From assembly GCA_023138975.1 (NCBI GenBank), contig JAGLON010000008.1:209561-273560 (forward strand): 64,000 bases of DNA. Direction: 5' to 3'. The position numbers and the translations under genes were made by a program. This DNA comes from Candidatus Zixiibacteriota bacterium (GTDB lineage Bacteria > Zixibacteria > MSB-5A5 > GN15 > JAAZOE01). Of the stretch, positions 46,274 through 55,708 are shown in pieces. Every line of letters begins with the position of its first letter. The stretch's first letter is position 1. The notes under the pieces were generated by a model, which saw nothing but the letters and a program-made list of their open reading frames with translations, ran no database searches and was not told the DNA's origin.

Positions 46274-48253
46274 CTATTTTAAAAGCAGCATTTTCTTCGA
46301 TTCAACAAAATCACCAGCCTGAATACGGTAGAAATATATCCCGGTTGAAACATTCTGTCCGTTTGAATCATTACCATCCCAAGTGACCCTATACTCACCC
46401 GCCGATTTTGATTCATCAACCAGAGTTCTAATTTTCCGCCCCAGAATATTGAAGACTTCTATATTTACCTGCGATCTTGACGGAACACTATATTTAATCT
46501 CAGTCGCCGGGTTGAAAGGATTCGGATAATTCTGCGCCAATTCAAAATTACGAGGTATAAGATTTCCCAAAACATCATCATCAACATCGGTCGGCTGCCT
46601 CATCGCACCTGAAATACAACGCGGTAATTGACCTGACGAGCCCAAGCCCATTAATTTCCCAATACTACAGTGGACTGTCGCATCAAGTGCCCAGCCAAAG
46701 GTAGCGGTGTGCGACATATCAAAATGCCAGAGGCCGACCAATCCATCTTCGTCTCCTCGCAAGGGTATATACATTGCGTCCTGAATCTCGGCCTGAGTTC
46801 GTTCTACTTTCCAAACACGAACCTCGTCTATCATTCCTTGGAAATGCAAAGACGTTTGATCATTGACCCAATACTGTCCTATACTAAACCGAGCACCAAA
46901 TGAAAGCAAGCCTGTGGGCGCTACAAAGGTTGCCTGCTGTTGGCCGTTCACATATAAAATACCCCTCATACCCAATGTACTGATTGTTACCGCCACATGA
47001 TACCAGTTGTTGGCGGGAAATATATCAGTACTGTGAATGTTTTCATTCGGAGTATCATAATGACAAAATTTCTGCGCTCCCGCATCGTAATAGAGGGTAT
47101 AGATTTTACTTCCGGTTATCGAACTAAATGCTACTACTGCCCCACTTTTATTTTCCGGATAGACCCAAGCTTCGTAAGAAATTTCATACGGAAAGGGTGG
47201 CGGTATGTTAAGAATGTCATTGGCAACTGTATTTGCCTCTAAATAGTCATCGATACCATCCAGTTTATAGGCATTGCCTGCTCCTTCAACCATAACAATA
47301 TTTCTATAATTAGACCAATCTTCCTGATTTTCATTTCCTGCAATTGGACGAATTTGATAAGTATAAAAGACGCCATATTCTGCAGTAGTATCGGTATAAG
47401 AGGTAACGGTCCATGGATTAACGGTTGCAATTTCATGGCCATCTCTTTGAATACTGTAACCCAGGTGGGGATTAAAATGTCCAGTGAAATCGGGATCTTC
47501 ACCGGCTTCGTTGGGTCGATTCCATTCCAGTTCAATATTTCCATCTGATGGATATGCCACTAGTTCATTTACATGATATTTCCAGCCAGTTAATTTATCG
47601 TTGTCATGCGATGCGCAAGCTCCCCAGACTCGAAGCCAAAAATAATCTGATTGAGCATCATCTTTGAGATCGCCGTCTTCTATAGCAATCATGTAGTGGA
47701 TCATATCGGCAAACCGCCGATTATCATCGCCGGAATCCCATAATATATGGGTGTCCACACAATTCCCGTCAATCGGTACCTGATGATGATGGTCTGCCTT
47801 TATGTATCCCATGCGCATCAAATCATATAACGCATCATGAACCAGAGATGAACGAAAGTTGTGGTGTTGGTCGGGACAGTATAAATCGCCGGTCCATTGT
47901 TTACAAAGATATGAGGCGCCATCCCACCGGTAGCCTTTTTTTATGGTCAGCATCCCACCGAACTCAATTTTTATGAAATCCCAGTTAATCAGTGGTAGAC
48001 CACGTACCCAGGCTTGGTAAAATTCGGCTTTATCCTCGCAACAATCCGGTAGTTTTTCGGAATCTTCAAAGTATTCCGCCAGGCAAATTGTGTAATCTTT
48101 CTTTAACTCGTAATAGACGACATGACCGTATGAGTCATATAATTCTGGCGAGTACTCAAATCCCGTCCAATCAGTATAATGCTGGGCACTTGCCGCATTA
48201 ACCACCACCAGTAAAATAAAAATGAGTAGTAGATAAAAGACAAATCTTCTCAT
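46274..48253 (-). CDS. Secreted DUF1353-like / LamG protein with C-terminal sorting domain
   Basis: A 659-residue protein with a signal peptide (FYLLLIFILLVVVNAASA). Residues 25-210 resemble DUF1353 (IKKGYRWDGASYLC; FRSSLVHDALYDLMRMG), a fibronectin-III-like stretch follows (about 220-310), then a LamG/concanavalin-like domain (KLDGIDDYLEANTVAND; FQGMIDEVRVWKVERTQAEI), and a C-terminal sorting domain (NYPNPFNPATEIKYSVP to KKMLLLK) typical of FCB proteins exported by type IX secretion or a related route. GGGAGG precedes the ATG. A surface role is likely. DUF1353 next to a LamG domain is not a combination I know. Confidence 0.8.
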   Translation of the reverse strand: MRRFVFYLLLIFILLVVVNAASAQHYTDWTGFEYSPELYDSYGHVVYYELKKDYTICLAEYFEDSEKLPDCCEDKAEFYQAWVRGLPLINWDFIKIEFGGMLTIKKGYRWDGASYLCKQWTGDLYCPDQHHNFRSSLVHDALYDLMRMGYIKADHHHQVPIDGNCVDTHILWDSGDDNRRFADMIHYMIAIEDGDLKDDAQSDYFWLRVWGACASHDNDKLTGWKYHVNELVAYPSDGNIELEWNRPNEAGEDPDFTGHFNPHLGYSIQRDGHEIATVNPWTVTSYTDTTAEYGVFYTYQIRPIAGNENQEDWSNYRNIVMVEGAGNAYKLDGIDDYLEANTVANDILNIPPPFPYEISYEAWVYPENKSGAVVAFSSITGSKIYTLYYDAGAQKFCHYDTPNENIHSTDIFPANNWYHVAVTISTLGMRGILYVNGQQQATFVAPTGLLSFGARFSIGQYWVNDQTSLHFQGMIDEVRVWKVERTQAEIQDAMYIPLRGDEDGLVGLWHFDMSHTATFGWALDATVHCSIGKLMGLGSSGQLPRCISGAMRQPTDVDDDVLGNLIPRNFELAQNYPNPFNPATEIKYSVPSRSQVNIEVFNILGRKIRTLVDESKSAGEYRVTWDGNDSNGQNVSTGIYFYRIQAGDFVESKKMLLLK

Positions 48254-48415
48254 AATAACCTCCCAAAGTCACTAAAGCCCTACTATTAAACAATATAGCT
48301 AAGTTGTTGTTTTTGTCAATATTGTTTATTCAGCAAAACTATTGGCTTGGCAAGTTGCACAATAAGAAACTGACATTAATTTCTAACGCCAGTTTCTCTA
48401 TCGCTTATCTTGAAA

Positions 48416-49051
48416 CTACCTCTTAAAGACAATAGAAAACGCAGGGAGTTCAGACTCAACCATCAGAAATGAAAGTGTAACCCAATCTGATGGGACCCAG
48501 GATATTCCCTCATGGAAAGATTCACCATCATAACTGGCAAAGACAGCATACCGCTCTTTGAAACTCGTAGTGACACCAGCCAAGCCGTAGGTCTTCTCAA
48601 AATCAGGCACGAGAGTAGCCACCCCGGTCGATAGTTGCAGGCTTAATATTTCGCTGATTTTCACAGACTTTATCAATTGTGCATATATTGATTGGTCACT
48701 TCCACCGGTTTGGACAGATCCGGAGCCCAGGATTATTCCCGGCCTCCAGCTATTCTCTTTTTCTAATACCGGCTGAGCCCGCACATTCCAAAGAACTTTT
48801 TCTGTTTGAACGGCATATCCAATTCCAGCATCAAGCCAGCTCAGAATACCATATCTGGTATTTATTACTCCTTTTTCCTCATCCGCTGTCGGGATACTAA
48901 GTCCGGAAATCAATACCGATCTTTGCGAGAGCAAGGCGCCGGCATTACTGCCTGCCCCGGAACAGACAGGGCAATTAGGCCCGCATTCCTGAGCAAAAGT
49001 AAACCCCGCTGACAATAATAATATGGCTATACCCACGTATATCTTTTTCAT
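48416..49051 (-). CDS. Secreted protein, likely outer-membrane, near the metal efflux operon
   Basis: A 211-residue protein with a signal peptide (YVGIAILLLSAGFTFAQ) and, after cleavage, ECGPNCPVCSGAGSNAG with three cysteines, then beta-rich amphipathic strands (GILSWLDAGIGYAVQT; VRAQPVLEKENSWRPGIILG; YAVFASYDGESFHEGISWV) and a terminal VFKR. It could be a small barrel with a metal-binding N-terminus. It lies 67 bases after the RND pump gene on the same strand, so it is probably the last gene of that unit. No family name. Confidence 0.65.
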   Translation of the reverse strand: MKKIYVGIAILLLSAGFTFAQECGPNCPVCSGAGSNAGALLSQRSVLISGLSIPTADEEKGVINTRYGILSWLDAGIGYAVQTEKVLWNVRAQPVLEKENSWRPGIILGSGSVQTGGSDQSIYAQLIKSVKISEILSLQLSTGVATLVPDFEKTYGLAGVTTSFKERYAVFASYDGESFHEGISWVPSDWVTLSFLMVESELPAFSIVFKR

Positions 49052-49118
49052 ATCCTCCCCTTTCAGGTTTGGATGCTATAATAATTTTAGTTTCAACGAA
49101 CTGCTTTGGCTCTTTTTT

Positions 49119-52100
49119 TTAATTCTCGTTCAGTTTCGGTGCGAACCACCCATAAAGAGCAGGAATCAGCACCAGCGTTAGAAAAGTTGATGAAAGTAAT
49201 CCAAAGACAACGACAACGGCTAATGGGCGTTGAACCTCTGAACCCATCCCCTGCGACAAAAGCAGCGGTACCAGTCCCAAAATAGTGGTCAAAGCGGTCA
49301 TCAGCACTGGTCTGAGTCTCAATAAAGATGCCTGCATAATCGCATCGATTGTGGGCAGTCCGTCATTGCGCAACAGATTGATATATGAGACTAAAACCAA
49401 ACCATTCTGGACGGCAATACCGAACAGGGCAATAAACCCAATCGAAGCTGGTACCGATAAATATTCTCCTGTTATATAAAGACCGAGAATACCGCCAATC
49501 AACGCCAAAGGTACATTGATAAATATTAAAGTGGCGCTTCGCATGTTACCGAAGGACATATACAACAGCAGAAATATCAGGAGAAATGTTACAGGAACAA
49601 TAACACCCAATCTTTTCATGGCTCGTTCCTGATTTTCAAATTGGCCTCCATACTCAAGGTAATAACCATCCGGTAACTCGATATTCTCCCTCACTAATCT
49701 CTTAATGTCACTTACGACACCGCCCAGATCCCGACCGCGAATGTTGCCGGAGACTATCCAACGCCTTTGATTCTTTTCACGATTGATCTGAATCGGTCCT
49801 ATAACTGTTTTGACTTCTGCCACTTGCGACAGAGGAATAAGGACACCCTCAGATGTATGAACGAGCATATTCTTAATTGCCTCAGGGTCGCTACGGTACC
49901 TCTCATCATAGCGGACATGGATTCCAAACCGGCGAGTATTCATGAATAATTGGGATATAACTTCTCCGCCAATAGCCAATTCCACAACTTCAAGTATTTC
50001 AGAGACATCGACCCCATACCTGGCACAAGTTTCTCTATTGGCCTCGATTTGAATCTGTGGTTGTCCAAAACTCTGCTCTGTGGATAAATCAACAAGCCCT
50101 TCAATAGGCTCAATGACTTCTTTGATCTCTTCTGCTTTCGTCCGCAGAAGAGTAAGATCTTCACCATAGAGTTTGACCGCCAATTGAGTCTTTACACCAG
50201 AGAGAAGTTCATCAAACATACTCTGAATTGGTTGAGAAAACACAAGTTGCACACCAGGGTAGTCTGACAACTTTTTATTCAGGGCTTGGACTAACTCCTC
50301 TTTTGAATTGAACACCTGCCATTCTTCCCGGGGTTTCAGCATAATTTGAATATGAGATGAATTGACCGGGTGAGGATGACTGCCCGCCTCGGGTCGGCCA
50401 ATCTTTGCCACCGTTTGTTCAACGCCATCAAACTCCATCACTATTCTCTCAAGTCTCATGATAGTTTCGGTGGCTTTAACAAGCGAAATAGAAGGAGCCA
50501 TTGCGACGTTGATTTGAACGGCGCCTTCTTCCAGAGTTGGAATAAATTCGGTGCCAAGAGACGGTACGAGAAAGAGAGTGCCTGTAAATATTAGCAGAGT
50601 CACCATTAAAACAGCTATCTTGAAGCGCAGCACAATTTTCAAGAACGGCTTATATATACTCTTTATTCCTCGTACAACGAAAAACTCTTTTTTCTGTCCC
50701 TTCTTCAGTAGGAATGATGACAGTACCGGCGAAAACATCAAGGCCGCTAGTAATGACCCCAGCAGCGCAAAAGTTATTGTAAAGGCCAATGGCGAAAACA
50801 TCTTGCCCTCAATGTTCTCAAGTGTAAACAGAGGAAAGAACACGATAATTATAATGGAAACAGAGAATACTATCGGCCGGGCAACTTCGGAGCAAGCAGC
50901 AACGATTATCTCACGCTTGCTTTTATCTTTATATTTCTCATCACCCAGAAGACGATGGATATTATCGACAATTACTATAGACGCATCACCAAGCATACCA
51001 ATAGCAATGGCAATCCCTCCAAGAGACATAAGATTGGCCGACATCTCTACCGAGTTCATAAAAATGGCGGCAATCAAAGCGCAGACCGGAAGAGCCAGAG
51101 CGACAATAAAGGCGCTGCGGGCATTTCCCATAAACAGAGCAAGAACTAAAATCACCAAAAGCGCTCCTTGAAACAAGGCATCCCTCACAGTATTGACGGC
51201 ATTGTTCACTAATGCGCTCTGGTTGTAATAAGGTACAAGATGAACACCTTGCGGCAGAGATCTTTGTACTTCCGGAATTCTTTGATTTAGGCCGGCAATG
51301 ACATCTGAAGTATTGGTTCCGAATAGTTTCATTACAATACCGGCGACGACTTCTTCTTCACCGTTTCGTGTCACTACACCACGGCGAATTTCGCGGCCGA
51401 ATTCTACTTCAGACACATCTCCAAGCCGTATAGGCGTGCCATTAATGACTTTTAGCTGGATATTGCCGAGATCATCTCGTCCTTCCAGTAATCCAATCCC
51501 TCTGACAAGGTACTCTTCTGAACCCATGACAAGGAATTGACCGCCGGCATTGCGATTATTATTGGATATGGCATCGACAATATCCTCCAAACCGAGTTCA
51601 TACTTATTTAATGCATAGGGGTTAACCTTAATCTGATACTGAAGAACATGTCCCCCCATGGATAATATTTTAGTAACGCCGGGAACTGTTTGAAGTTGAT
51701 ATTTTATGACCCAGTCATTGATTTCTCTGAGGTATGTATCGAGCGGTTTATCCTCAGTATCGACGGTACTGTCCGCCGTAAGGTAGTACATGAATACTTC
51801 GCCAAGGCCTGTTGAGATAGGTCCCAGAGCCGGTTGCTCATGTAAATCGGGTAGATCGCCTGAGGCGCTGGCTAATCTTTCGGCGACAATCTGTCGGGCA
51901 AAATAGATATCAACATCATCTTCGAAGTAAACATAAATTACAGCCATACCAAAAGCCGATGTTGATTTAATCAGTTTCACTCCGGGTAATCCGTTCATGG
52001 CCGACTCGATCGGAAAAGTAATCAAACGCTCTACTTCTTCCGGTGCCATTCCATGAGCTTCAGCGAACACAGGAACCATCACCGGTGAAATATCAGGAAA

Positions 52101-52211
52101 GGCATCGGTGGGCAAACTCTGGTAGTTAAACACGCCGAGCGCAATCACACCGATCATGAGAACGATAGAAATGAGCCGGTTTCTTAGTACAAGTTCAAAA
52201 AGTTTTTTCAT
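49119..52211 (-). CDS. Heavy-metal RND efflux pump, CzcA/CusA type
   Basis: A 1030-residue inner-membrane pump with twelve helices and two large periplasmic loops. It starts LFELVLRNRLISIVLMIG and has the HME-RND motifs FPIESAMNGLPGV, the acidic helix-four motif IGMLGDASIVIVDN and GQFENQERAMKRLGVIVPVT. It drives periplasmic metal export by proton exchange. Length matches CzcA and CusA; the helix-four residues do not decide between divalent (Zn/Co/Cd) and monovalent (Cu/Ag) ions. It follows the adaptor gene after 15 bases. Confidence 0.93.
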   Translation of the reverse strand: MKKLFELVLRNRLISIVLMIGVIALGVFNYQSLPTDAFPDISPVMVPVFAEAHGMAPEEVERLITFPIESAMNGLPGVKLIKSTSAFGMAVIYVYFEDDVDIYFARQIVAERLASASGDLPDLHEQPALGPISTGLGEVFMYYLTADSTVDTEDKPLDTYLREINDWVIKYQLQTVPGVTKILSMGGHVLQYQIKVNPYALNKYELGLEDIVDAISNNNRNAGGQFLVMGSEEYLVRGIGLLEGRDDLGNIQLKVINGTPIRLGDVSEVEFGREIRRGVVTRNGEEEVVAGIVMKLFGTNTSDVIAGLNQRIPEVQRSLPQGVHLVPYYNQSALVNNAVNTVRDALFQGALLVILVLALFMGNARSAFIVALALPVCALIAAIFMNSVEMSANLMSLGGIAIAIGMLGDASIVIVDNIHRLLGDEKYKDKSKREIIVAACSEVARPIVFSVSIIIIVFFPLFTLENIEGKMFSPLAFTITFALLGSLLAALMFSPVLSSFLLKKGQKKEFFVVRGIKSIYKPFLKIVLRFKIAVLMVTLLIFTGTLFLVPSLGTEFIPTLEEGAVQINVAMAPSISLVKATETIMRLERIVMEFDGVEQTVAKIGRPEAGSHPHPVNSSHIQIMLKPREEWQVFNSKEELVQALNKKLSDYPGVQLVFSQPIQSMFDELLSGVKTQLAVKLYGEDLTLLRTKAEEIKEVIEPIEGLVDLSTEQSFGQPQIQIEANRETCARYGVDVSEILEVVELAIGGEVISQLFMNTRRFGIHVRYDERYRSDPEAIKNMLVHTSEGVLIPLSQVAEVKTVIGPIQINREKNQRRWIVSGNIRGRDLGGVVSDIKRLVRENIELPDGYYLEYGGQFENQERAMKRLGVIVPVTFLLIFLLLYMSFGNMRSATLIFINVPLALIGGILGLYITGEYLSVPASIGFIALFGIAVQNGLVLVSYINLLRNDGLPTIDAIMQASLLRLRPVLMTALTTILGLVPLLLSQGMGSEVQRPLAVVVVFGLLSSTFLTLVLIPALYGWFAPKLNEN

Positions 52212-52226
52212 TTATCCGCATCCCCC

Positions 52227-53288
52227 TCAATGCCCGTGCCCGGCGTGAGCATCCAGATTACTGGTTACAATCTTGGCTTTTAGTTCAAAAGCGCCGGTTG
52301 ATACATATTTGGTACCTTCATTGAGACCCATCGTAATTTGAGTATAATTGGCATCGATATCACCGGTAACAACCACCACCGGACGAAACTTATTAGGTCC
52401 ATCAGCAACAAATACGACACTCTCTCCATCGAGATACTGAACCGCGTTTTTCTCAACAACCAGGCTCTCCCGGCCGGCCTCCGTAGTAATTGTCGCCTGA
52501 ACAAAAGATCCCGGACGCCAAACATTATCGGGATTGGGAAGGGTAATTCTGGCTGTTAAGCTTCTTGTACGAGGATCAATTATGGGTGTGACATACTCTA
52601 TCGTTCCCGTCGTAGTGCTACCCGTCCCGATAGATTTGATTATGGCCGTTTTGCCCTTTTTAATGCGATTGGCATCTTTTGGATAAACAGCCAGATTCAC
52701 CCAGACAGTGGACAAGTCTGCAATTACAAATATGCTGTTTTCCTCGGATACAAATTCCCCCAACGTAAGATGCCGTTCAATCACCCAACCGGAAATTGGA
52801 GCCGTTATGGAGTATGAATTCATACTCTCATTACTTTCTACAACAGCAACGACCATTCCTTTTTCAATATAGTCACCAACTCTGCAATTCACCCGAAGCA
52901 CAATTCCGGCGAACCGAGGCACGATATGAGCCAGTCGGTCTTCATTAAATCCGATTTCTCCGGGTAACTCAACCGTTCTTCCAATACGCCCATGCTTTAC
53001 TTTTGAAAAAGTAATACCGGCGAGCTTGACCGCATCTGGGGTCAACTCGACAGTAAGTTCGTCACCTTCATGATCAGAATGATCATCGTGGTCATCGGAT
53101 TCACTATGATCATCATGCAAGTCACTCTCTTCTAACTGTTCATGGCCATGATCACAATCAGCATGTTCATCTTGCACTTCTTGTTCATTCCCATGCTCAT
53201 GGCCATCATGACTATCTTGCGCCAATACATCAGAAACAGACCAGAGTAAAAACAACGCAACCAGCAGTACCACAGATTTATTATACAT
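52227..53288 (-). CDS. Efflux RND periplasmic adaptor (CzcB/CusB type), His-rich N-terminus
   Basis: A 353-residue membrane-fusion protein. A signal peptide (VVLLVALFLLWSVSDVLA) is followed by about 55 residues very rich in His, Asp and Glu (a run including HDDHSESDDHDDHSDHEGDE), a metal-binding region. Then come the HlyD-type domains: LPGEIGFNEDRLAHIVPRF, the lipoyl hairpin (GDYIEKGMVVAVVESNE; APISGWVIERHLTLGEFV) and the beta barrel. It links pump and outer-membrane channel. The His-rich segment argues for a zinc, cobalt, nickel or copper substrate. Confidence 0.92.
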   Translation of the reverse strand: MYNKSVVLLVALFLLWSVSDVLAQDSHDGHEHGNEQEVQDEHADCDHGHEQLEESDLHDDHSESDDHDDHSDHEGDELTVELTPDAVKLAGITFSKVKHGRIGRTVELPGEIGFNEDRLAHIVPRFAGIVLRVNCRVGDYIEKGMVVAVVESNESMNSYSITAPISGWVIERHLTLGEFVSEENSIFVIADLSTVWVNLAVYPKDANRIKKGKTAIIKSIGTGSTTTGTIEYVTPIIDPRTRSLTARITLPNPDNVWRPGSFVQATITTEAGRESLVVEKNAVQYLDGESVVFVADGPNKFRPVVVVTGDIDANYTQITMGLNEGTKYVSTGAFELKAKIVTSNLDAHAGHGH

Positions 53289-53291
53289 TCT

Positions 53292-54602
53292 CTAATTCTC
53301 CCTTTCTAGAAGCAATACAACTCCGGTGAGGCTTTCCAATTTGATAACCTGCTCTTGAATTGCCAGAAGAAGGTCATTGTGCTCAAAGTTTAGATCATTG
53401 AGAATTCTCTCTGCTTCAAGCAGCTGGGTATATGGTAATCGACCGGCTTCATACGTGTTTTGCAGTATTCGATAAGCTTCTTCCGCAGTCGGCAGCAGTA
53501 GAGAATCTAAAACTGCATGTCTATGTATCAGATTCATTAATAGAATTGTATGGGATCTTGTATTTGATATTGCTTCAATTCTACTCTGCTCGATATCATA
53601 TTCCAAAGAACGCAATTGGGCATCAATACTCTCTTTTGTCCCCTGATTGCGGTTAAAAAACGGGATGGGCAATGAAACACCAAAAAGAAAGGACTTTGAA
53701 TTATCTGCTTCAGATCTTTTAAAACCTCCGCTCAGCGTTACCGTAGGACGAGCTTCTGTTATTGCCACAGCTTTTTCCGCCCGAAGAATCTCAGCATTAC
53801 TTTGCAGTTGTATAATATTGCGGGTAGAATCAACTTGATTCGCCAAATGAGTGAGTTTATCAAGTAAGGGAGTAAAATCAGGCTCTGCTTCAGTTGAAGC
53901 TTTCAGCCCCAAAGGTTTTCCACTCCACAGTGAAACTAAAACAGCTTCTGTTGCAATTGCATCTTGTGTGGTTTGATCCAAAGCCAATTGAGCCCGTTGT
54001 TCTTCCAGCCGGGCAAGAAGTAGTTCGGATTGCAGGGCGGCTCCCCGCTCAAGCCGGTAATTTATATTTGTAACTATCTCCTTGGCCAACTCAACTGACT
54101 TCCGGGATAGCGTTACATTCTGTTGAGCATGTGCAAGAGCATAAAATCGCTGCTTTGTCTCAAGAAAAAGGTCAAAGGCCGATAGTTTTACTTGCAAGCG
54201 GGTAGCATCTATTTGAACTCTGGCAGCATTTTTTCTGGCGCCACGCTGTCCAAAGAATTCAAATTCCTGAGCAACTGAAATACTGAATTCGGACTCTCTG
54301 AACCCTGGAGCATCCCATCCAAATTCCTCAAATTCCGCACCCAATTCCGGATTTGACCACAACCCAGCCTGTTTTAAATTACTCTTGGCAGCCTTAAGCT
54401 GAAAACTGAATGAACGAAAAGCCGGGTTTTCTGCCGCCACGAGTTTGAGTGCATCTTCAAGTGATACAAAAGAATCAACTAATTCCTTATTCGCAGTAGT
54501 ATCAAATGGAGCTTGCCATGATTCCAAAGCCCGTGCATTGGATGACAAAACAAAGACAATAGCCAATATAGATGCTATTAATACCTGTATTTTTCCTTTC
54601 AT
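53292..54602 (-). CDS. TolC-family outer-membrane channel (CzcC/CusC type)
   Basis: A 436-residue outer-membrane efflux protein with a signal peptide (IQVLIASILAIVFVLSSNARA) and two OEP repeats with the usual phrases (LEDALKLVAAENPAFRSFSF; LKQAGLWSNPELGAEFEEFG; YEAGRLPYTQLLEAERIL). It forms the outer channel of the RND complex. It is the first of the three pump genes, three bases before the adaptor gene. The 14-base palindrome at 54643 lies 40 bases upstream of its start. Confidence 0.92.
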   Translation of the reverse strand: MKGKIQVLIASILAIVFVLSSNARALESWQAPFDTTANKELVDSFVSLEDALKLVAAENPAFRSFSFQLKAAKSNLKQAGLWSNPELGAEFEEFGWDAPGFRESEFSISVAQEFEFFGQRGARKNAARVQIDATRLQVKLSAFDLFLETKQRFYALAHAQQNVTLSRKSVELAKEIVTNINYRLERGAALQSELLLARLEEQRAQLALDQTTQDAIATEAVLVSLWSGKPLGLKASTEAEPDFTPLLDKLTHLANQVDSTRNIIQLQSNAEILRAEKAVAITEARPTVTLSGGFKRSEADNSKSFLFGVSLPIPFFNRNQGTKESIDAQLRSLEYDIEQSRIEAISNTRSHTILLMNLIHRHAVLDSLLLPTAEEAYRILQNTYEAGRLPYTQLLEAERILNDLNFEHNDLLLAIQEQVIKLESLTGVVLLLEREN

Positions 54603-54642
54603 CTACAATTCTCCCAATAGGTTACTATAATACTCCATATAT

Positions 54643-54656
54643 ACCTGAGGTCAGGT
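54643..54656. promoter_or_regulatory. Inverted repeat, operator candidate for the efflux operon
   Basis: ACCTGA GG TCAGGT, perfect six-base arms with a two-base spacer, inside a TATA...TATA context 40 bases before the TolC-like gene. Position suits a metal-responsive repressor site. No regulator gene is adjacent. Confidence 0.45.
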
Positions 54657-54697
54657 TATACCATAGAGCTATTTAGTTGTTAGGTAAGTTGAAAGAA

Positions 54698-55129
54698 TCA
54701 ACAGCGAATAATAGTCGTCGCTATTGAACAGGATGGAGGACTTTGACCGTATTCCAGGTAGCATTTTGTGATTTGTGAATTGTTGTTTCCCCAGGATAAC
54801 GGGCAAATAGCGCCATCAATAGTTAGTGTCGAAGCAAATAGGATTAACTGATTAGGATCATTTTTCTGGATTGGTTTTAACCAAAGAGAACCATCAAGCT
54901 CTACATCTGAGCAATTAGAACAATCGCTATGCTCATGGGGAACTTCATCTACTACTTCAAGAGCACAGAAGTCATTGGTATCCCCGCAAGCAGGCAGGCA
55001 AATCGTTTCAAACTCAACATGCCCATCGTCACCGATACACAGGATACAACTTGTTCCACCGGAGGATATTCCAACGAGAATAATGAGACTCAATAACCAT
55101 GCCATTATTTTATGAAGCCTTTGATTCAT
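54698..55129 (-). CDS. Small secreted Cys-rich protein at the head of the metal efflux operon
   Basis: A 143-residue protein with an N-terminal hydrophobic signal (MAWLLSLIILVGISSGGTSC) and eleven cysteines spread over the mature part (CILCIGDDG, CLPACGD, CSNCSDVEL, CPLSW, CYLEY, CSIATTIIRC). It also has HEHSDC. A periplasmic metal-binding protein is a reasonable guess from the composition and from its position directly before the RND genes on the same strand, 95 bases away. I cannot name a family and no strong ribosome-binding site precedes the ATG. Confidence 0.6.
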   Translation of the reverse strand: MNQRLHKIMAWLLSLIILVGISSGGTSCILCIGDDGHVEFETICLPACGDTNDFCALEVVDEVPHEHSDCSNCSDVELDGSLWLKPIQKNDPNQLILFASTLTIDGAICPLSWGNNNSQITKCYLEYGQSPPSCSIATTIIRC

Positions 55130-55240
55130 TGTGGGTTAATATAGTACCATATAATTATTTGTCAATCTGTTCTCATCTATTATAACATCTATTTCCATAT
55201 ATAGTTTCATAAATTTATCTAACTCATATACAATTAGAGC

Positions 55241-55257
55241 CATATCTTAAAGATATG
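55241..55257. promoter_or_regulatory. Perfect 17-base palindrome upstream of the Cys-rich gene
   Basis: CATATCTT-A-AAGATATG, eight-base perfect arms. It lies 110 bases before the Cys-rich gene start and 42 bases after the stop of the single-domain receiver gene. There is no T-run, so an operator is more likely than a terminator. Confidence 0.45.
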
Positions 55258-55298
55258 ACTCAATCGTACAATCGTGTACATTTTCTACAAGATAATTA

Positions 55299-55679
55299 CT
55301 ACCCGATAAGCTCTTTTATTTTGGCCAATAATTCATCTTTATCAACTGGCTTTTCAAAATAAGCGGCCGGTGGATCGACTTGTTTTCGCCTTTCAATATA
55401 CTGCTTGAACTGAGGGTCTACTCCGGTAATCATTATTACTGGGATTTTGTTCACCTTTTCGGAATCATGAAGTTTACGATACATTTTAATACCTGATTCC
55501 TTGTCCATAGTGATATCCAGAGTAATAAGATCCGGATGCTCAGCCTCGGCCTTTTCAAACCCTTCAAACCCGTCTCTGGCTGTAAATGTAGAATAGCCAT
55601 TATCTTCAAAAAGAGTTGAAAACCATTCCAATACATCAGGCTCATCATCAACAATCAAAATTCTCTTTTTATCTGCCAT
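55299..55679 (-). CDS. Single-domain response regulator (CheY-like)
   Basis: A 126-residue receiver without an output domain. It has the acidic pocket LIVDDEPD, phospho-acceptor aspartate at about 55 (LITLDITMD), threonine in VIMITGV and lysine in YFEKPVD. It carries the phrase DPPAAYFEKPVD, and the receiver domain fused to the Fe-S protein upstream carries a matching KPPEGYVDKPID, so the two receivers are close relatives and probably share a kinase. It is the last of six co-directional genes, 29 bases after the PAS kinase. GGGAGG precedes the ATG. Confidence 0.92.
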   Translation of the reverse strand: MADKKRILIVDDEPDVLEWFSTLFEDNGYSTFTARDGFEGFEKAEAEHPDLITLDITMDKESGIKMYRKLHDSEKVNKIPVIMITGVDPQFKQYIERRKQVDPPAAYFEKPVDKDELLAKIKELIG

Positions 55680-55708
55680 TTATTTACGCCTCCCGGGTTA
55701 TGTAAAAG

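Noticed and set aside
50551..51171. 206-codon plus-strand frame
   Set aside because: It is antisense to the RND pump gene and has low-complexity, shadow-type composition.
55241..55257. Palindrome as a terminator of the receiver gene
   Set aside because: The stem is AT-rich, has a one-base loop and no T-run; an operator is more plausible.
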